From contig CAVSCI010000023.1 of assembly GCA_963726365.1 (NCBI GenBank), positions 93,928 to 157,927 of the forward strand: 64,000 bases of DNA, read 5' to 3'. Below are positions 11,635 to 20,318 of this stretch, one piece after another (position 1 is the stretch's first letter; each line of letters starts with the position of its first letter). The notes under the pieces were generated by a model, which saw only the letters and a program-made list of their open reading frames with translations, was not told where the DNA came from and made no database searches. This DNA comes from JAABQG01 sp963726365 (GTDB lineage: Bacteria > Pseudomonadota > Gammaproteobacteria > Burkholderiales > Burkholderiaceae_C). The translations under genes and the position numbers were made by a program.

Positions 11635-12379
11635 ATGAACGCTCGCGTCGATATCCCTGAAACCAGCCTCGCGGCCGACCTGTCAGACCAAGCCATCGGC
11701 CAGATTGCCGTCGAGACTACCGGGCGCCACCGCCGTGTTCCGGCGCCTGAAGCTCGATTTCTGCTGCGGCGGCCAGATCAGCCTGCGCCAGGCGACGCTG
11801 GACAAGGGGCTGGACCTGGACGACGTTGTGGGCCAGCTGGCGGCCCTGAAGCGCAGCGACGCATTGCCCGCGACGGTGACGGCCAGCGCGCTGATCGACC
11901 ACATCCTTGAGCGTTACCACGCCGTGCACCGCGAGCAGTTGCCGGAACTCATCCGCATGGCGCGCCGGGTCGAAGCGGTGCACCGGGGCCACGCGGACCT
12001 GCCGGTCGGCCTGGCCGACGTGCTGGAACAGGCGCAGGAAGAACTGCTCGACCACATGCAAAAGGAAGAAGAGATCATCTTCCCGAATCTGAAGGCGGGT
12101 GGCACGGCGATGGTGGCCTACCCCATCGGCATCATGCGCCAGGAACACACCAGCCACGGCGCCATGCTGGAGCACCTGATGGCGTTGACCCACGATGCCG
12201 TGCCGCCCGAGGGCGCGTGCAACACCTGGCGCGCACTCTACGCCGGGGTTGCCCAACTGGGCGACGACCTGATCAACCACATCCACCTGGAGAACAATGT
12301 GCTGTTTCCCCAGTTCGAGCCGAAGGCATTCACAGCCGGCGGCTGCGGGTCGGCTGGGGGCTGTGGCTGCGCGGGCTGA
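11635..12379 (+). CDS. ric: RIC/YtfE-family iron-sulfur cluster repair di-iron protein (one apparent indel)
   Basis: RIC proteins restore Fe-S clusters damaged by nitric oxide. The N-terminal ScdA-type domain has LPGATAVFRRLKLDFCCGG; the hemerythrin-like half carries the His/Glu ligands in LIDHILERYHAVHREQL, LDHMQKEEEIIFP, HTSHGAML and NHIHLENNVLFPQFE. The protein ends in an unusual Cys/Gly tail (GGCGSAGGCGCAG). One extra A near 11714 shifts the frame between MNARVDIPETS... and the ScdA block. The start ATG at 11635 follows AAAAGGAAA. Divergence from nsrR supports NO-responsive expression. Confidence 0.88.
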
Positions 12380-12400
12380 GCCTGTCCGTCGAGCGACCAG

Positions 12401-12430
12401 AAAAAAAGCCGCCTGATGGGGCGGCTTTTC
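12401..12430. terminator. Bidirectional intrinsic terminator between ric and the nitronate monooxygenase gene
   Basis: AAAAAAAGCCGCC-TGATG-GGGCGGCTTTT is a strong hairpin with A and T tracts on the two sides, placed between two convergent genes. Confidence 0.85.
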
Positions 12431-12446
12431 AGCGTGGGTGAAAGGT

Positions 12447-13423
12447 TCAGGCCGGCAGCGCCAGCAGCCGTTCGCGCGCCTCGCCGGTACTCACGCTTGA
12501 GGCGTGCCACGAAGTCGGCCGTGCTGACCACCTCGGTGATCGCGCCGATGCCCTGACCGCAGCCCCAGATATCCTTCCAGGCCTTGGCCGCATTGGCGCC
12601 CTCGCCGGTCGAGAAATTCATCTTGCTCGGGTCGCTGACCGGCAGATGGTCCGGGTCCATGCCGGCGTTGCGGATGCTGCCCTTGAGGTAGTTGCCGTGG
12701 ATGCCCGTGTAGAAGTTGCTGTAGACGATGTCGTCGGAGTTGGACTTCGGTGATCATCTCCTTGTAGCCGTCCACCGCGCGCGCCTCTTCGGTGGCAATG
12801 AAGGCCGAGCCGATGTAGGCAAAGTCCGCGCCCATCGCCTGCGCGGCCAGAATCGCGCCGCCGCTGGCAATGGAGCCCGACAATGCCAGCGGGCCGTCGA
12901 ACCACTGGCGGATCTCCTGCACCATCGCAAACGGGCTTTTCACGCTGGCATGGCCACCGGCGCCGGCGGCGACCACGATCAGGCCGTCCGCACCCTTCTC
13001 GATCGCCTTGTGGGCAAACACGTTGCTGATGACATCGTGCAGCACCACGCCACCCCAGGCATGCACGGCCTGGTTCACGTCCTCGCGCGCACCGAGGCTG
13101 GTGATGATGATCGGCACCTTGTACTTGGCACAGACCTGCATGTCATGCTCGAGGCGGTCGTTGCTCTTGTGCACGATCTGGTTGATCGCGAATGGCGCCG
13201 CCGGGCTTTCCGGGTGCGCGGCGTCATGCGCCGCCAGCGCTTCGGTGATCTCGGCCAGCCACTCATCGAGCTGGGCGGCAGGCCGGGCGTTGAGCGCTGG
13301 CATGGAGCCAACGACGCCGGCCTTGCACTGCTCAATGACCATCTTGGGGTTGCTGATGATGAACAGCGGCGAGCCGATGACGGGGAAAGGCAGGCGGTCG
13401 AGCGGGGCGGGAAGTCTGGACAT
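12447..13423 (-). CDS. Nitronate monooxygenase (2-nitropropane dioxygenase family; two apparent indels)
   Basis: An FMN-dependent TIM-barrel enzyme of the NMO/2-NPD family, which oxidises alkyl nitronates. The N-terminus MSRLPAPLDRLPFPVIGSPLFIISNPK is typical; FMN-binding blocks include VVAAGAGGHASVKSPFAMVQEI, SGSIASGGAILAAQAMGADFAYIGSAF and IATEEARA. The frame shifts near 12747 (one extra base; ITE followed by SNSDDIVYSNFYTGIHG) and near 12488 (before EARERLLALPA). Repaired length is about 325 residues, normal for the family. The physiological substrate is not known. Confidence 0.88.
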
Positions 13424-13490
13424 GGATTTACGGCCAAAAATGGAAAATCAATAGGAAAAACGACTCAACCCCAGCATCGGTCGGTCAAAC

Positions 13491-13513
13491 TTTGCTATCT
13501 ATTGAGTAGCAAA
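13491..13513. repeat. TTTGCTA...TAGCAAA inverted motif
   Basis: TTTGCTA and TAGCAAA form a perfect seven-base inverted repeat around TCTATTGAG, eleven bases before the end of the downstream acyl-CoA dehydrogenase gene. Just to the left, CAACCCCAGCATCGG resembles the CCAGCGTC part of the 8360 and 55260 elements, so this is probably another member of the same dispersed family. Confidence 0.45.
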
Positions 13514-13523
13514 TGCAGCCGGA

Positions 13524-15316
13524 CTAGAACGCTTCGAGGGCCAGCGCCGTGACCGAATCAGCGCCGTCCACGATGCTGTCGCGCAATCCCGGCACGCGAG
13601 TCAGGATGTGGTCGGCATAGAACCGCGCCGTGATGATCTTGGCGCGCATGAATGCCACGTCATTGCCTTCGGCGATCTGCTCCTGGGCCACCAGCAGTGC
13701 GCGTGCCATCTGCCAGCCCGCCATCAGATTGCCAGCCAGCATGAGATAGGGCACGCTGCCTGCAAACACGGCGTTGGGACTGGCCTTGGTGTTGCCGGCC
13801 ACGAAGTCCACGACGTCAATGAAGGCCAGGCGTGCGGCCTTGAGGCTGCGCGCCACAGCTTCGGCGTCGGCGCTTCCATTGCTGATGAGCTGCGCCTCGG
13901 TGGTCTCGATCTGGGCAGCAATGGCCTTGGCCGTCTGGCCGCCATCGCGCGAGGTCTTGCGCCCGATCAGGTCATTGGCCTGGATCGCGGTGGTGCCTTC
14001 ATAGATCGTCAGAATCTTGGCATCCCGGTAGTACTGGGCCACACCGGTTTCCTCGATGAAGCCCATGCCGCCATGCACCTGGACGGCGAGCGAAGTCACT
14101 TCCAGGCTCATCTCGGTGCTGTAGCCCTTGATGAGCGGCACCATGAATTCGTAAAAGGCCTGATTGGGCTTGCGAACCGCAGCGTCGGGGTGGTGGTGCG
14201 CGGCGTCGTAGGCGGCCGCGGCGACACTGGCGAGCGCGCGGCAGCCCTGCACGGTGGCGCGCATGGTCATGAGCATGCGACGCACATCAGGGTGATGAAT
14301 GATGGACGCACCCGCGGCCACGGAGCCATCGACCGGGCGGCTCTGCACGCGCTCCCTGGCAAACATCGCCGCCTTCTGGTAGGCCCGCTCGGCAATCGCA
14401 ATGCCCTGCACGCCCACGCCATAGCGGGCGGCATTCATCATGATGAACATGTATTCCAGGCCACGGTTTTCCTGACCCACGATATAGCCCACCGCACCGC
14501 CGTGGTCCCCGAATTGCAGCACCGCCGTGGGGCTGGCCTTGATGCCCATCTTGTGTTCGATGCTCACGCAGTGCACGTCGTTGCGCGCACCCGGAGTGCC
14601 ATCCGGATTGACCATGAACTTCGGCACGACGAACAGGGAAATGCCTTTCACGCCTTCGGGCGCGCCGACGACGCGGGCCAGCACCAGATGGACGATGTTC
14701 TCGGCCATGTCGTGCTCGCCCCAGGTGATGAAAATCTTGGTGCCGAAACAGCTTGAAGGTGCCATCGGGCTGCGGCTCGGCACGGGTGCGCACCGCCGCC
14801 AGGTCACTGCCGGCCTGCGGCTCGGTCAGGTTCATGGTGCCGGTCCATTGGCCGGAAACCAGCTTTCTCCAGGTAGGTGGCCTTGAGCTCGTCGCTGCCG
14901 GCGGTCAGCAAGGCCTCGATCGCCCCATCCGTCAGCAGGGGGCACAAGGCGAAGCTCATGTTGGCAGAGTTCTGGATTTCACCACAGGCTGCCCCAATGG
15001 TTTTTGGCAGGCCCTGGCCACCAAAGTCCACGGGGTGCTGAAGGCCCTGCCAGCCACCTTCCGAGAACTGCTTGAAGGCCTCCTTGAAGCCCGGTGTGGC
15101 CGTGACAACGCCGTCATGCCAGCTTGACGGGTTCTTGTCGCCTTCCCAGTTCAAAGGCGCAATCACGCCTTCGTTGAATTTGGCGCATTCCTCCAGCACG
15201 GCCTGTGCCGTTTCCAGTCCGGCGTCTTCAAACCCAGGGATCTGTGCGACCTGGTCGATGCGCGCCAAATGTCCGATGTTGAACAACATGTCCTTGACGG
15301 GGGCGATGTAACTCAT
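13524..15316 (-). CDS. Acyl-CoA dehydrogenase, long FadE/DmdC-like type (two apparent indels)
   Basis: A flavin-dependent acyl-CoA dehydrogenase of about 597 residues, the length of the branch that includes 3-methylmercaptopropionyl-CoA dehydrogenase and related enzymes. It starts MSYIAPVKDMLFNIGHLARI. Core blocks are MNLTEPQAGSDLAAVRTRAEPQPDG, FGTKIFITWGEHDMAENIVHLVLARV, KMGIKASPTAVLQFGD, VQVHGGMGFIEETGVAQYYRDAKI and LTIYEGTTAIQANDLI. An extra base near 14865 (AAA run) and another near 14747 shift the frame. Electrons would go to the EtfBA pair encoded just upstream; a terminator separates etfA from this gene. The acyl substrate is not decidable. Confidence 0.9.
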
Positions 15317-15348
15317 GCTTGTCTCCTGGGAACAATGAATCCGGATGC

Positions 15349-15377
15349 AAAAAAAGGCATCGCGAACGATGCCCTTT
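15349..15377 (-). terminator. Intrinsic terminator after etfA
   Basis: Read on the minus strand, GGCATCG-TTCG-CGATGCC is a perfect hairpin followed by seven T. It separates etfBA from the acyl-CoA dehydrogenase gene, so the latter needs read-through or its own promoter. Confidence 0.85.
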
Positions 15378-15392
15378 TCGATGCGCTGTCAA

Positions 15393-16325
15393 TCAGAGTG
15401 CCTTGACCAGCTCCGGCACCGCCGTGAACAGGTCAGCCTCCAGGCCGTAGTCGGCCACCGAGAAGATCGGTGCCTCGGGGTCCTTGTTGATCGCCACGAT
15501 CACCTTGGAGTCCTTCATGCCGGCCAGATGCTGGATCGCGCCGGAGATGCCGGCGGCGATATACAGCTGCGGCGCCACGATCTTGCCGGTCTGGCCCACC
15601 TGCAGGTCGTTGGCCGCATAGCCGGCATCCACCGCCGCGCGGCTGGCGCCGATGGCCGCACCCAGCTTGTCGGCCAGCGGCGTCATGACTTCGTTGAACT
15701 TCTCGGCGCTGCCCAGGGCCCGGCCCCCGGAGACGATGATCTTGGCCGCGGTCAGCTCAGGCCGGTCATTCTTGGCAATCTCGCTGCCGACGAAGGTGCT
15801 CTTGCCGCTGTCCGACGCAGCTGCGACGGTTTCCACACTGGCGCTGCCCCCCGTCGCTGCAGCCGGATCAAAGCCCGTGGTGCGCACGGTGATCACTTTG
15901 GTGGCGTCCAGGCTCTGCACGATGGCAATGGCATTGCCGGCATAGATCGGGCGCTCGAAGGTGTCGGCGGCATCGACCTTGGTGATGTCGCTGATCTGCG
16001 CCACATCGAGCTTCGCCGCCACGCGTGGGGCCACGTTCTTGCCCCCTGCGGTGGCCGGGAACAGAATGTGGCTGTAGTTGGCAGCAATGGCCAGCACTTG
16101 GGCGGCCACGTTCTCGGCCAGGCCATGGGCGAACTGCGCGCCGTCGGCATGGATGACTTTGGAAACGCCGGCAATCTGGGCGGCCTGCGCGGCTGCGGCG
16201 CCGGCATTGGCGCCAGCGACCAGCACATGGACGTCGCCGCCACAGGCCAGCGCGGCCGTCACGGTGTTGAGGGTCGCGCCCCGGATGGAGGCGTTGTCGT
16301 GTTCGGCAATAACGAGAGAGGTCAT
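15393..16325 (-). CDS. etfA: Electron transfer flavoprotein alpha subunit
   Basis: EtfA binds FAD and, with EtfB, carries electrons from acyl-CoA dehydrogenases to the ETF-quinone oxidoreductase. At 310 residues it is intact. The N-terminal domain starts MTSLVIAEHDNASIRGATLNTVTAA; the C-terminal FAD domain shows IIVSGGRALGSAEKF, GASRAAVDAGYAANDLQVGQTGKIVAPQLYIAAGISGAIQHLAG and INKDPEAPIFSVADYGLEADLF. It follows etfB by 71 bases and is presumably cotranscribed. Confidence 0.96.
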   Translation of the reverse strand: MTSLVIAEHDNASIRGATLNTVTAALACGGDVHVLVAGANAGAAAAQAAQIAGVSKVIHADGAQFAHGLAENVAAQVLAIAANYSHILFPATAGGKNVAPRVAAKLDVAQISDITKVDAADTFERPIYAGNAIAIVQSLDATKVITVRTTGFDPAAATGGSASVETVAAASDSGKSTFVGSEIAKNDRPELTAAKIIVSGGRALGSAEKFNEVMTPLADKLGAAIGASRAAVDAGYAANDLQVGQTGKIVAPQLYIAAGISGAIQHLAGMKDSKVIVAINKDPEAPIFSVADYGLEADLFTAVPELVKAL

Positions 16326-16396
16326 TTTTTGTTTCCTTGATCAGTTGGGGACAGAGCGGTTTCGCTGCGCAAATCCAGGTCTGACCCACAAATCAT

Positions 16397-17147
16397 TCAG
16401 ATTACTTTGGCTTCGTTCTTCAGCTTGTCGACCAGGGTGGCGACATCGGGCACCTTGATGCCGGCACCGCGCTTGGCGGGCTCGGAAACCTTGAGGGTCT
16501 TCAGGCGGGGGGCGACATCCACACCCGAGGGCCTCGGGCGTGAAGGTGTCGAGCGGCTTCTTCTTGGCCTTCATGATGTTGGGCAGCGTGACGTAGCGCG
16601 GCTCGTTCAGGCGCAGGTCGGCGGTGATGACGGCCGGCAGGCTCATGGACAGGGTTTCCAGGCCACCGTCGATCTCGCGGGTGACCTTGAGCACGCTGCC
16701 ATCAATCTCGACCTTGCTGGCAAAGGTGCCCTGGGGCAGGTCGGCCAGCGCGGCCAGCATCTGTCCGGTCTGGTTGCAGTCGTCGTCAATCGCCTGCTTG
16801 CCCAGGATGATCAATCCGGGTTGTTCCTTGTCGACCAGGGCCTTGAGCAGCTTGGCCACGGCCAGGGGTTGCAGTTCCACATCGGTCTGGACCAGGATGG
16901 CGCGGTCGGCGCCGATGGCCATGGCGGTGCGCAGGGTTTCCTGGCACTGGGCCACGCCGCAGGACACGGCAATCACTTCGGTGGCTACGCCCTTTTCGCG
17001 CAGGCGAACCGCCTCCTCGATGGCGATCTCGTCGAAGGGGTTCATGCTCATCTTCACGTTGGCGATATCGACGCCCGTGTTGTCCGATTTCACCCGGACT
17101 TTGACGTTGTAGTCGACCACGCGTTTGACGGGGACCAGGACTTTCAT
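16397..17147 (-). CDS. etfB: Electron transfer flavoprotein beta subunit (one apparent indel)
   Basis: EtfB is the AMP-binding partner of EtfA. It starts MKVLVPVKRVVDYNVKVRVK, with MSMNPFDEIAIEEAVRLREKG, LGKQAIDDDCNQTGQMLAALAD and the signature VTREIDGGLETLSMSLPAVITADLRLNEPRYVTLPNIMKAKKKP. An extra base in GGG near 16525 breaks the frame before VDVAPRLKTLKV; the repaired protein ends near LKNEAKVI (about 249 residues). I chose the ATG at 17147, the conserved start, over in-frame starts upstream. A perfect palindromic operator lies 36 bases upstream. Confidence 0.94.
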
Positions 17148-17182
17148 GGGATACCGCTCCAGATAGTGATGCAAGAAATGAT

Positions 17183-17202
17183 TGACGTTTACGTAAACGT
17201 CA
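17183..17202. promoter_or_regulatory. Perfect 20-base palindrome upstream of etfBA
   Basis: TGACGTTTACGTAAACGTCA is an exact palindrome, 36-55 bases before the etfB start. A TATAAT box lies on the minus strand at 17249-17254, which would put the palindrome just downstream of the transcription start. Palindromes of this ACGTNNACGT kind are described upstream of acyl-CoA and branched-chain amino acid catabolism genes in Proteobacteria, bound by MerR-type LiuR or TetR-type regulators. Which regulator acts here is inference. Confidence 0.7.
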
Positions 17203-17318
17203 CATTGTATGACGGGGCTCGCCAAAAAAACGAACGACCGTGCTTTTTATTATAGCCAAGGCTACGGTGTAGTTTAGACGCGCGCACCCAATCGCCCTGT
17301 CCGCCAAACGACAAATCA

Positions 17319-17342
17319 TTAACCGACCGGAGGGTTGGTTAA
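17319..17342. promoter_or_regulatory. Inverted repeat upstream of dctP
   Basis: TTAACCGACC and GGTTGGTTAA face each other around GGAG, with one mismatch in ten. It sits 83 bases before the dctP start in the divergent region shared with etfB. Shape and position suit an operator for a local regulator, but no regulator gene is adjacent. Confidence 0.45.
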
Positions 17343-17424
17343 TTCGGGTAAGTCTGGACATGACCGGACGACTGCGTCGATTACAGTGTGCAGCGCAACA
17401 AAACCGACTCACTGGAGCATTTCT

Positions 17425-18441
17425 ATGAAAACATTTGCCATTTCCCTGGCGGCCGCCGCAGCCGCCCTGACCTCCGGCATCGCTGGCGCCCAGACGGTGT
17501 TCACCGTGTCGAGCTGGCTACCGCCAACCCACACGGCCAGCATGGCCCAAAAGGAGTGGTGCGACCTGCTGGAAAAGAACACCGCAGGCAAGATGAAATG
17601 CAACTTCCTGCCGCGCGGTGTGACCGCCGCACCAGGCACTTACGACGCCATCAAGAACGGGCTCGCCGACATCTCCTTCACCGTGCATGGCTACACGCCG
17701 GGCCGCTTTGTCTACACCCAGATGGCCGAGATGCCTTTTCTGGGCAACACCTCGGAGCCGCTTTCCATCGCGTACAGCCGCATCGCCGCCAAATACCCTG
17801 AATTCACCGCTGAGCACCAGGGTGTGAAGGTGCTGGCCTTCTTCACCCACGGCCCCGGCATCGTGTTCAACACCAAACGTCCGATTGCCAAGGTGGACGA
17901 TCTGGGCGGACTGAAATTCCGCGTGGGCGGCGGCATGGTCAACGACATTTCCAAGTCGCTGGGCATGAACGTCACGCTCAAGCCGGCGCCGGACTCGTAT
18001 GAACTGCTGTCAGGCGGCGTCATGGACGGAACGCTGTTCCCCGCCGAATCAACCGAATCCTTCAAGATCGACAAGATCATCCGATATGCCACCACGTTCC
18101 CCGGCGGCCTTTACAACACCAGCTTCGTGTTCATGATGAACCAGGCCAAGTACGACAAGCTGAGCCCGGAAGAAAAGAAGGCAGTGGACGCGATTTCGGG
18201 CGAGACCGCTGCGCGCATCTTTGGCCGCGGCTGGGACAAGGTCGACACGCGCGCCTTGGCCCTGATGCAGGCCAACGGTGTTGTGATCACCAAGGCCGAT
18301 GCCAAGTTCGTGGCTGACGTCAAGGCAAAGACCGCTCCCCTGGAACAGAACTGGATCAAGAGCGCCGAAGCCAAGGGTATGAAGAACCCCGCCAAGGTCC
18401 TGGCCGAGTTCCGCGCCGAAATCGCCAAGCTCGAGAAGTAA
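17425..18441 (+). CDS. dctP: TRAP transporter solute-binding protein DctP
   Basis: The periplasmic receptor of a tripartite ATP-independent periplasmic transporter. The ATG at 17425 gives a signal peptide (MKTFAISLAAAAAALTSG, cleavage after AGA). Family blocks include VTAAPGTYDAIKNGLADISF, VLAFFTHGPGIVFNTKRPI, LGGLKFRVGGGMVNDISKSLG, and PAPDSYELLSGGVMDGTLFP. The mature protein is about 315 residues. The conserved Arg in KFRVGG would contact a carboxylate, so an organic acid is the likely ligand. The gene is first in dctP-dctQ-dctM. The nearby acyl-CoA genes suggest, but do not show, that the cargo feeds acid catabolism. Confidence 0.93.
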   Translation: MKTFAISLAAAAAALTSGIAGAQTVFTVSSWLPPTHTASMAQKEWCDLLEKNTAGKMKCNFLPRGVTAAPGTYDAIKNGLADISFTVHGYTPGRFVYTQMAEMPFLGNTSEPLSIAYSRIAAKYPEFTAEHQGVKVLAFFTHGPGIVFNTKRPIAKVDDLGGLKFRVGGGMVNDISKSLGMNVTLKPAPDSYELLSGGVMDGTLFPAESTESFKIDKIIRYATTFPGGLYNTSFVFMMNQAKYDKLSPEEKKAVDAISGETAARIFGRGWDKVDTRALALMQANGVVITKADAKFVADVKAKTAPLEQNWIKSAEAKGMKNPAKVLAEFRAEIAKLEK

Positions 18442-18466
18442 AATCAGCCGCTTACACGGCTGACCG

Positions 18467-18502
18467 GGCGGCCCCCACTGAAAATGGGAGCCGCCTTTTT
18501 TT
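18467..18502 (+). terminator. Attenuating terminator between dctP and dctQ
   Basis: GGCGGCCCCCA and TGGGAGCCGCC pair with one mismatch around CTGAAAA, followed by seven T. Placed inside an operon just after the receptor gene, it would let the periplasmic protein be made in excess of the two membrane subunits. That role is inference. Confidence 0.75.
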
Positions 18503-18525
18503 CTGTTTGACCAGGTGACTGCAAC

Positions 18526-19011
18526 TTGAAAAAGCTCCTCGAAACCATTTGCGGCGTGCTGGCCGGCTTGGCCCTTTTCGGCATCATGGCCCTGACCTTC
18601 TTCGACGTGGGCGGACGCAAACTGCTGTCCCATTCGATCACCGGCTCGCTGGAGTTGACCGAATTGCTCATGGTTGTGGTGATCTTTGCCGCCTTGCCGC
18701 TGGTGTCCCTGCGCGGTGAGCACGTCGTCTTCGACTCGCTCGACCCGTACCTGCCAAGCGCCGTGCGCCTGGTGCAACGCATGCTGGTGCAACTGCTTTG
18801 CGGTATCGCGCTGCTGGGTCTTGGCGTCCTGATGTGGCAGACCGGTGGCAACTTCCTGGAAAGCGGCGAAACCACCGCTCAGTTGAAGATCCTCAAGGCC
18901 CCGTTCATCTACGGCATGAGCCTGCTGTGCGCGGTCACCGGGATGGTGCACCTGGCGTTCACGATCCGGCCCGCGCAAGGCATGGAAGAAAGCGAAGTGG
19001 GCACGCTATGA
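18526..19011 (+). CDS. dctQ: TRAP transporter small permease DctQ
   Basis: The small membrane subunit, about 161 residues with four predicted membrane segments (near 7-27, 45-60, 85-105, 128-148). The DctQ-type block GSLELTELLMVVVIFAALPL is followed by RGEHVVFDSL. The start is a TTG at 18526, because the nearby GTG at 18515 runs straight into a stop. Its stop overlaps the dctM start by four bases (ATGA). Confidence 0.9.
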   Translation: MKKLLETICGVLAGLALFGIMALTFFDVGGRKLLSHSITGSLELTELLMVVVIFAALPLVSLRGEHVVFDSLDPYLPSAVRLVQRMLVQLLCGIALLGLGVLMWQTGGNFLESGETTAQLKILKAPFIYGMSLLCAVTGMVHLAFTIRPAQGMEESEVGTL

Positions 19012-20300
19012 CCGAGGCCCTGATCGGATTCGTCGCCATCTTTGCCCTGGCCTTGCTGCGGGTGCCGCTGGCTTTTGGCATGGGACTGGTCGGCATCGCC
19101 GGCATCGGCCTGACCCGCGGCTGGGGACCTGCCCTGGCCAGCACGGCCCAAGTGGTCCAGGAAACCGGCTTTGCCTACACGCTGTCGGTCATTCCCCTGT
19201 TCATCCTGATGGGCAACTTCGTCGCAAGAGCGGGACTCGCCCACGAACTTTTTCACGCAGCCTACGTGTTCATCGGCCACCTGCGCGGTGGCCTCGCCCA
19301 TGCCACGATTGCCGCCTGCGCCGGCTTCGGCGCCATCTGCGGCTCGTCGATCGCCACCGCGGCGACCATGAGCAAGGTCGCCTATCCATCCATGAAGAAG
19401 CTGGGCTACAGCGATTCGCTGTCCACCGGTGTGATCGCCGCCGGTGGCACCCTGGGCATCATGATTCCGCCGAGCACCATCATGGTGATCTACGGCATCG
19501 TGACGGAGACCAACATCGGCAAGCTCTTTGCCGCGGGCGTCATTCCCGGTCTGCTGACAGCCATCCTGCTGATGGTCGCCGTGGTCATCATGACCTCGCG
19601 TGACCCGGAGCACGCACCTGCCGGCGAGAAATTCAGCTGGGCCGAGCGCTGGAAAGCCCTGCGCGGCATCTGGGGCGTGCTGCTGCTCGTGATCGTTGTG
19701 CTGGGGGGCATCTACGGCGGATTCTTCACCGCGACCGAAGGCGCGGGCATTGGCGCATCGGGGGCATTCCTGTTTGCCGTGGCGCGCCGGGCGTTGACCG
19801 TCAGGTCTACACTCGACGTCCTGATCGAGTCAGCCCGCACCACGGCCATGCTGTTCACGCTGCTGATCGCGGCGACGATCTTCGCCAACTTCGTCAACTT
19901 CACCAGCATGCCGGGCGACCTCAAGGACTGGATCACCCACCTGGGCCTGTCGCCCGTGATGATCGTCGGCGCGATGATGGTGATCTACGTGTTGCTCGGC
20001 ACCGTGATGGAAGAACTCACCATGGTGCTGCTGACCATCCCGCTGTTCTTCCCGATCGTGGTGGCGCTGGGCTTCGATCCGGTCTGGTTCGGCGTGCTGA
20101 TCGTGATGGTGATCCAGATCGGTCTGATCTCGCCGCCCGTGGGCATGAACCTCTTTGTCATCAACACTTTGCTGCCACGGGTCGGCCTGGGCAACATCTT
20201 TCGCGGCGTGTGGCCGTTCGTGGTCGTTCAGATCATCACGCTGGGCATCCTGCTGGCGTTTCCGTTTCTCAGCTTGTGGCTGCCTTCGTTCATGAACTGA
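19008..20300 (+). CDS. dctM: TRAP transporter large permease DctM
   Basis: The 430-residue sodium-coupled transport subunit, with about 12 membrane segments. DctM blocks include IPLFILMGNFVARAGLAHELFHAAYVFIGHLRGGLAHATI, CGSSIATAATMSKVAYPSMKKLGY, AAGGTLGIMIPPSTIMVIYGI and MEELTMVLLTIPLFFPI. I chose the ATG at 19008 on the overlap with dctQ. No fusion to DctQ is present, so this is the three-gene form of the system. Confidence 0.94.
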   Translation: MTEALIGFVAIFALALLRVPLAFGMGLVGIAGIGLTRGWGPALASTAQVVQETGFAYTLSVIPLFILMGNFVARAGLAHELFHAAYVFIGHLRGGLAHATIAACAGFGAICGSSIATAATMSKVAYPSMKKLGYSDSLSTGVIAAGGTLGIMIPPSTIMVIYGIVTETNIGKLFAAGVIPGLLTAILLMVAVVIMTSRDPEHAPAGEKFSWAERWKALRGIWGVLLLVIVVLGGIYGGFFTATEGAGIGASGAFLFAVARRALTVRSTLDVLIESARTTAMLFTLLIAATIFANFVNFTSMPGDLKDWITHLGLSPVMIVGAMMVIYVLLGTVMEELTMVLLTIPLFFPIVVALGFDPVWFGVLIVMVIQIGLISPPVGMNLFVINTLLPRVGLGNIFRGVWPFVVVQIITLGILLAFPFLSLWLPSFMN

Positions 20301-20318
20301 AACCCGACCTGCCCCGGC

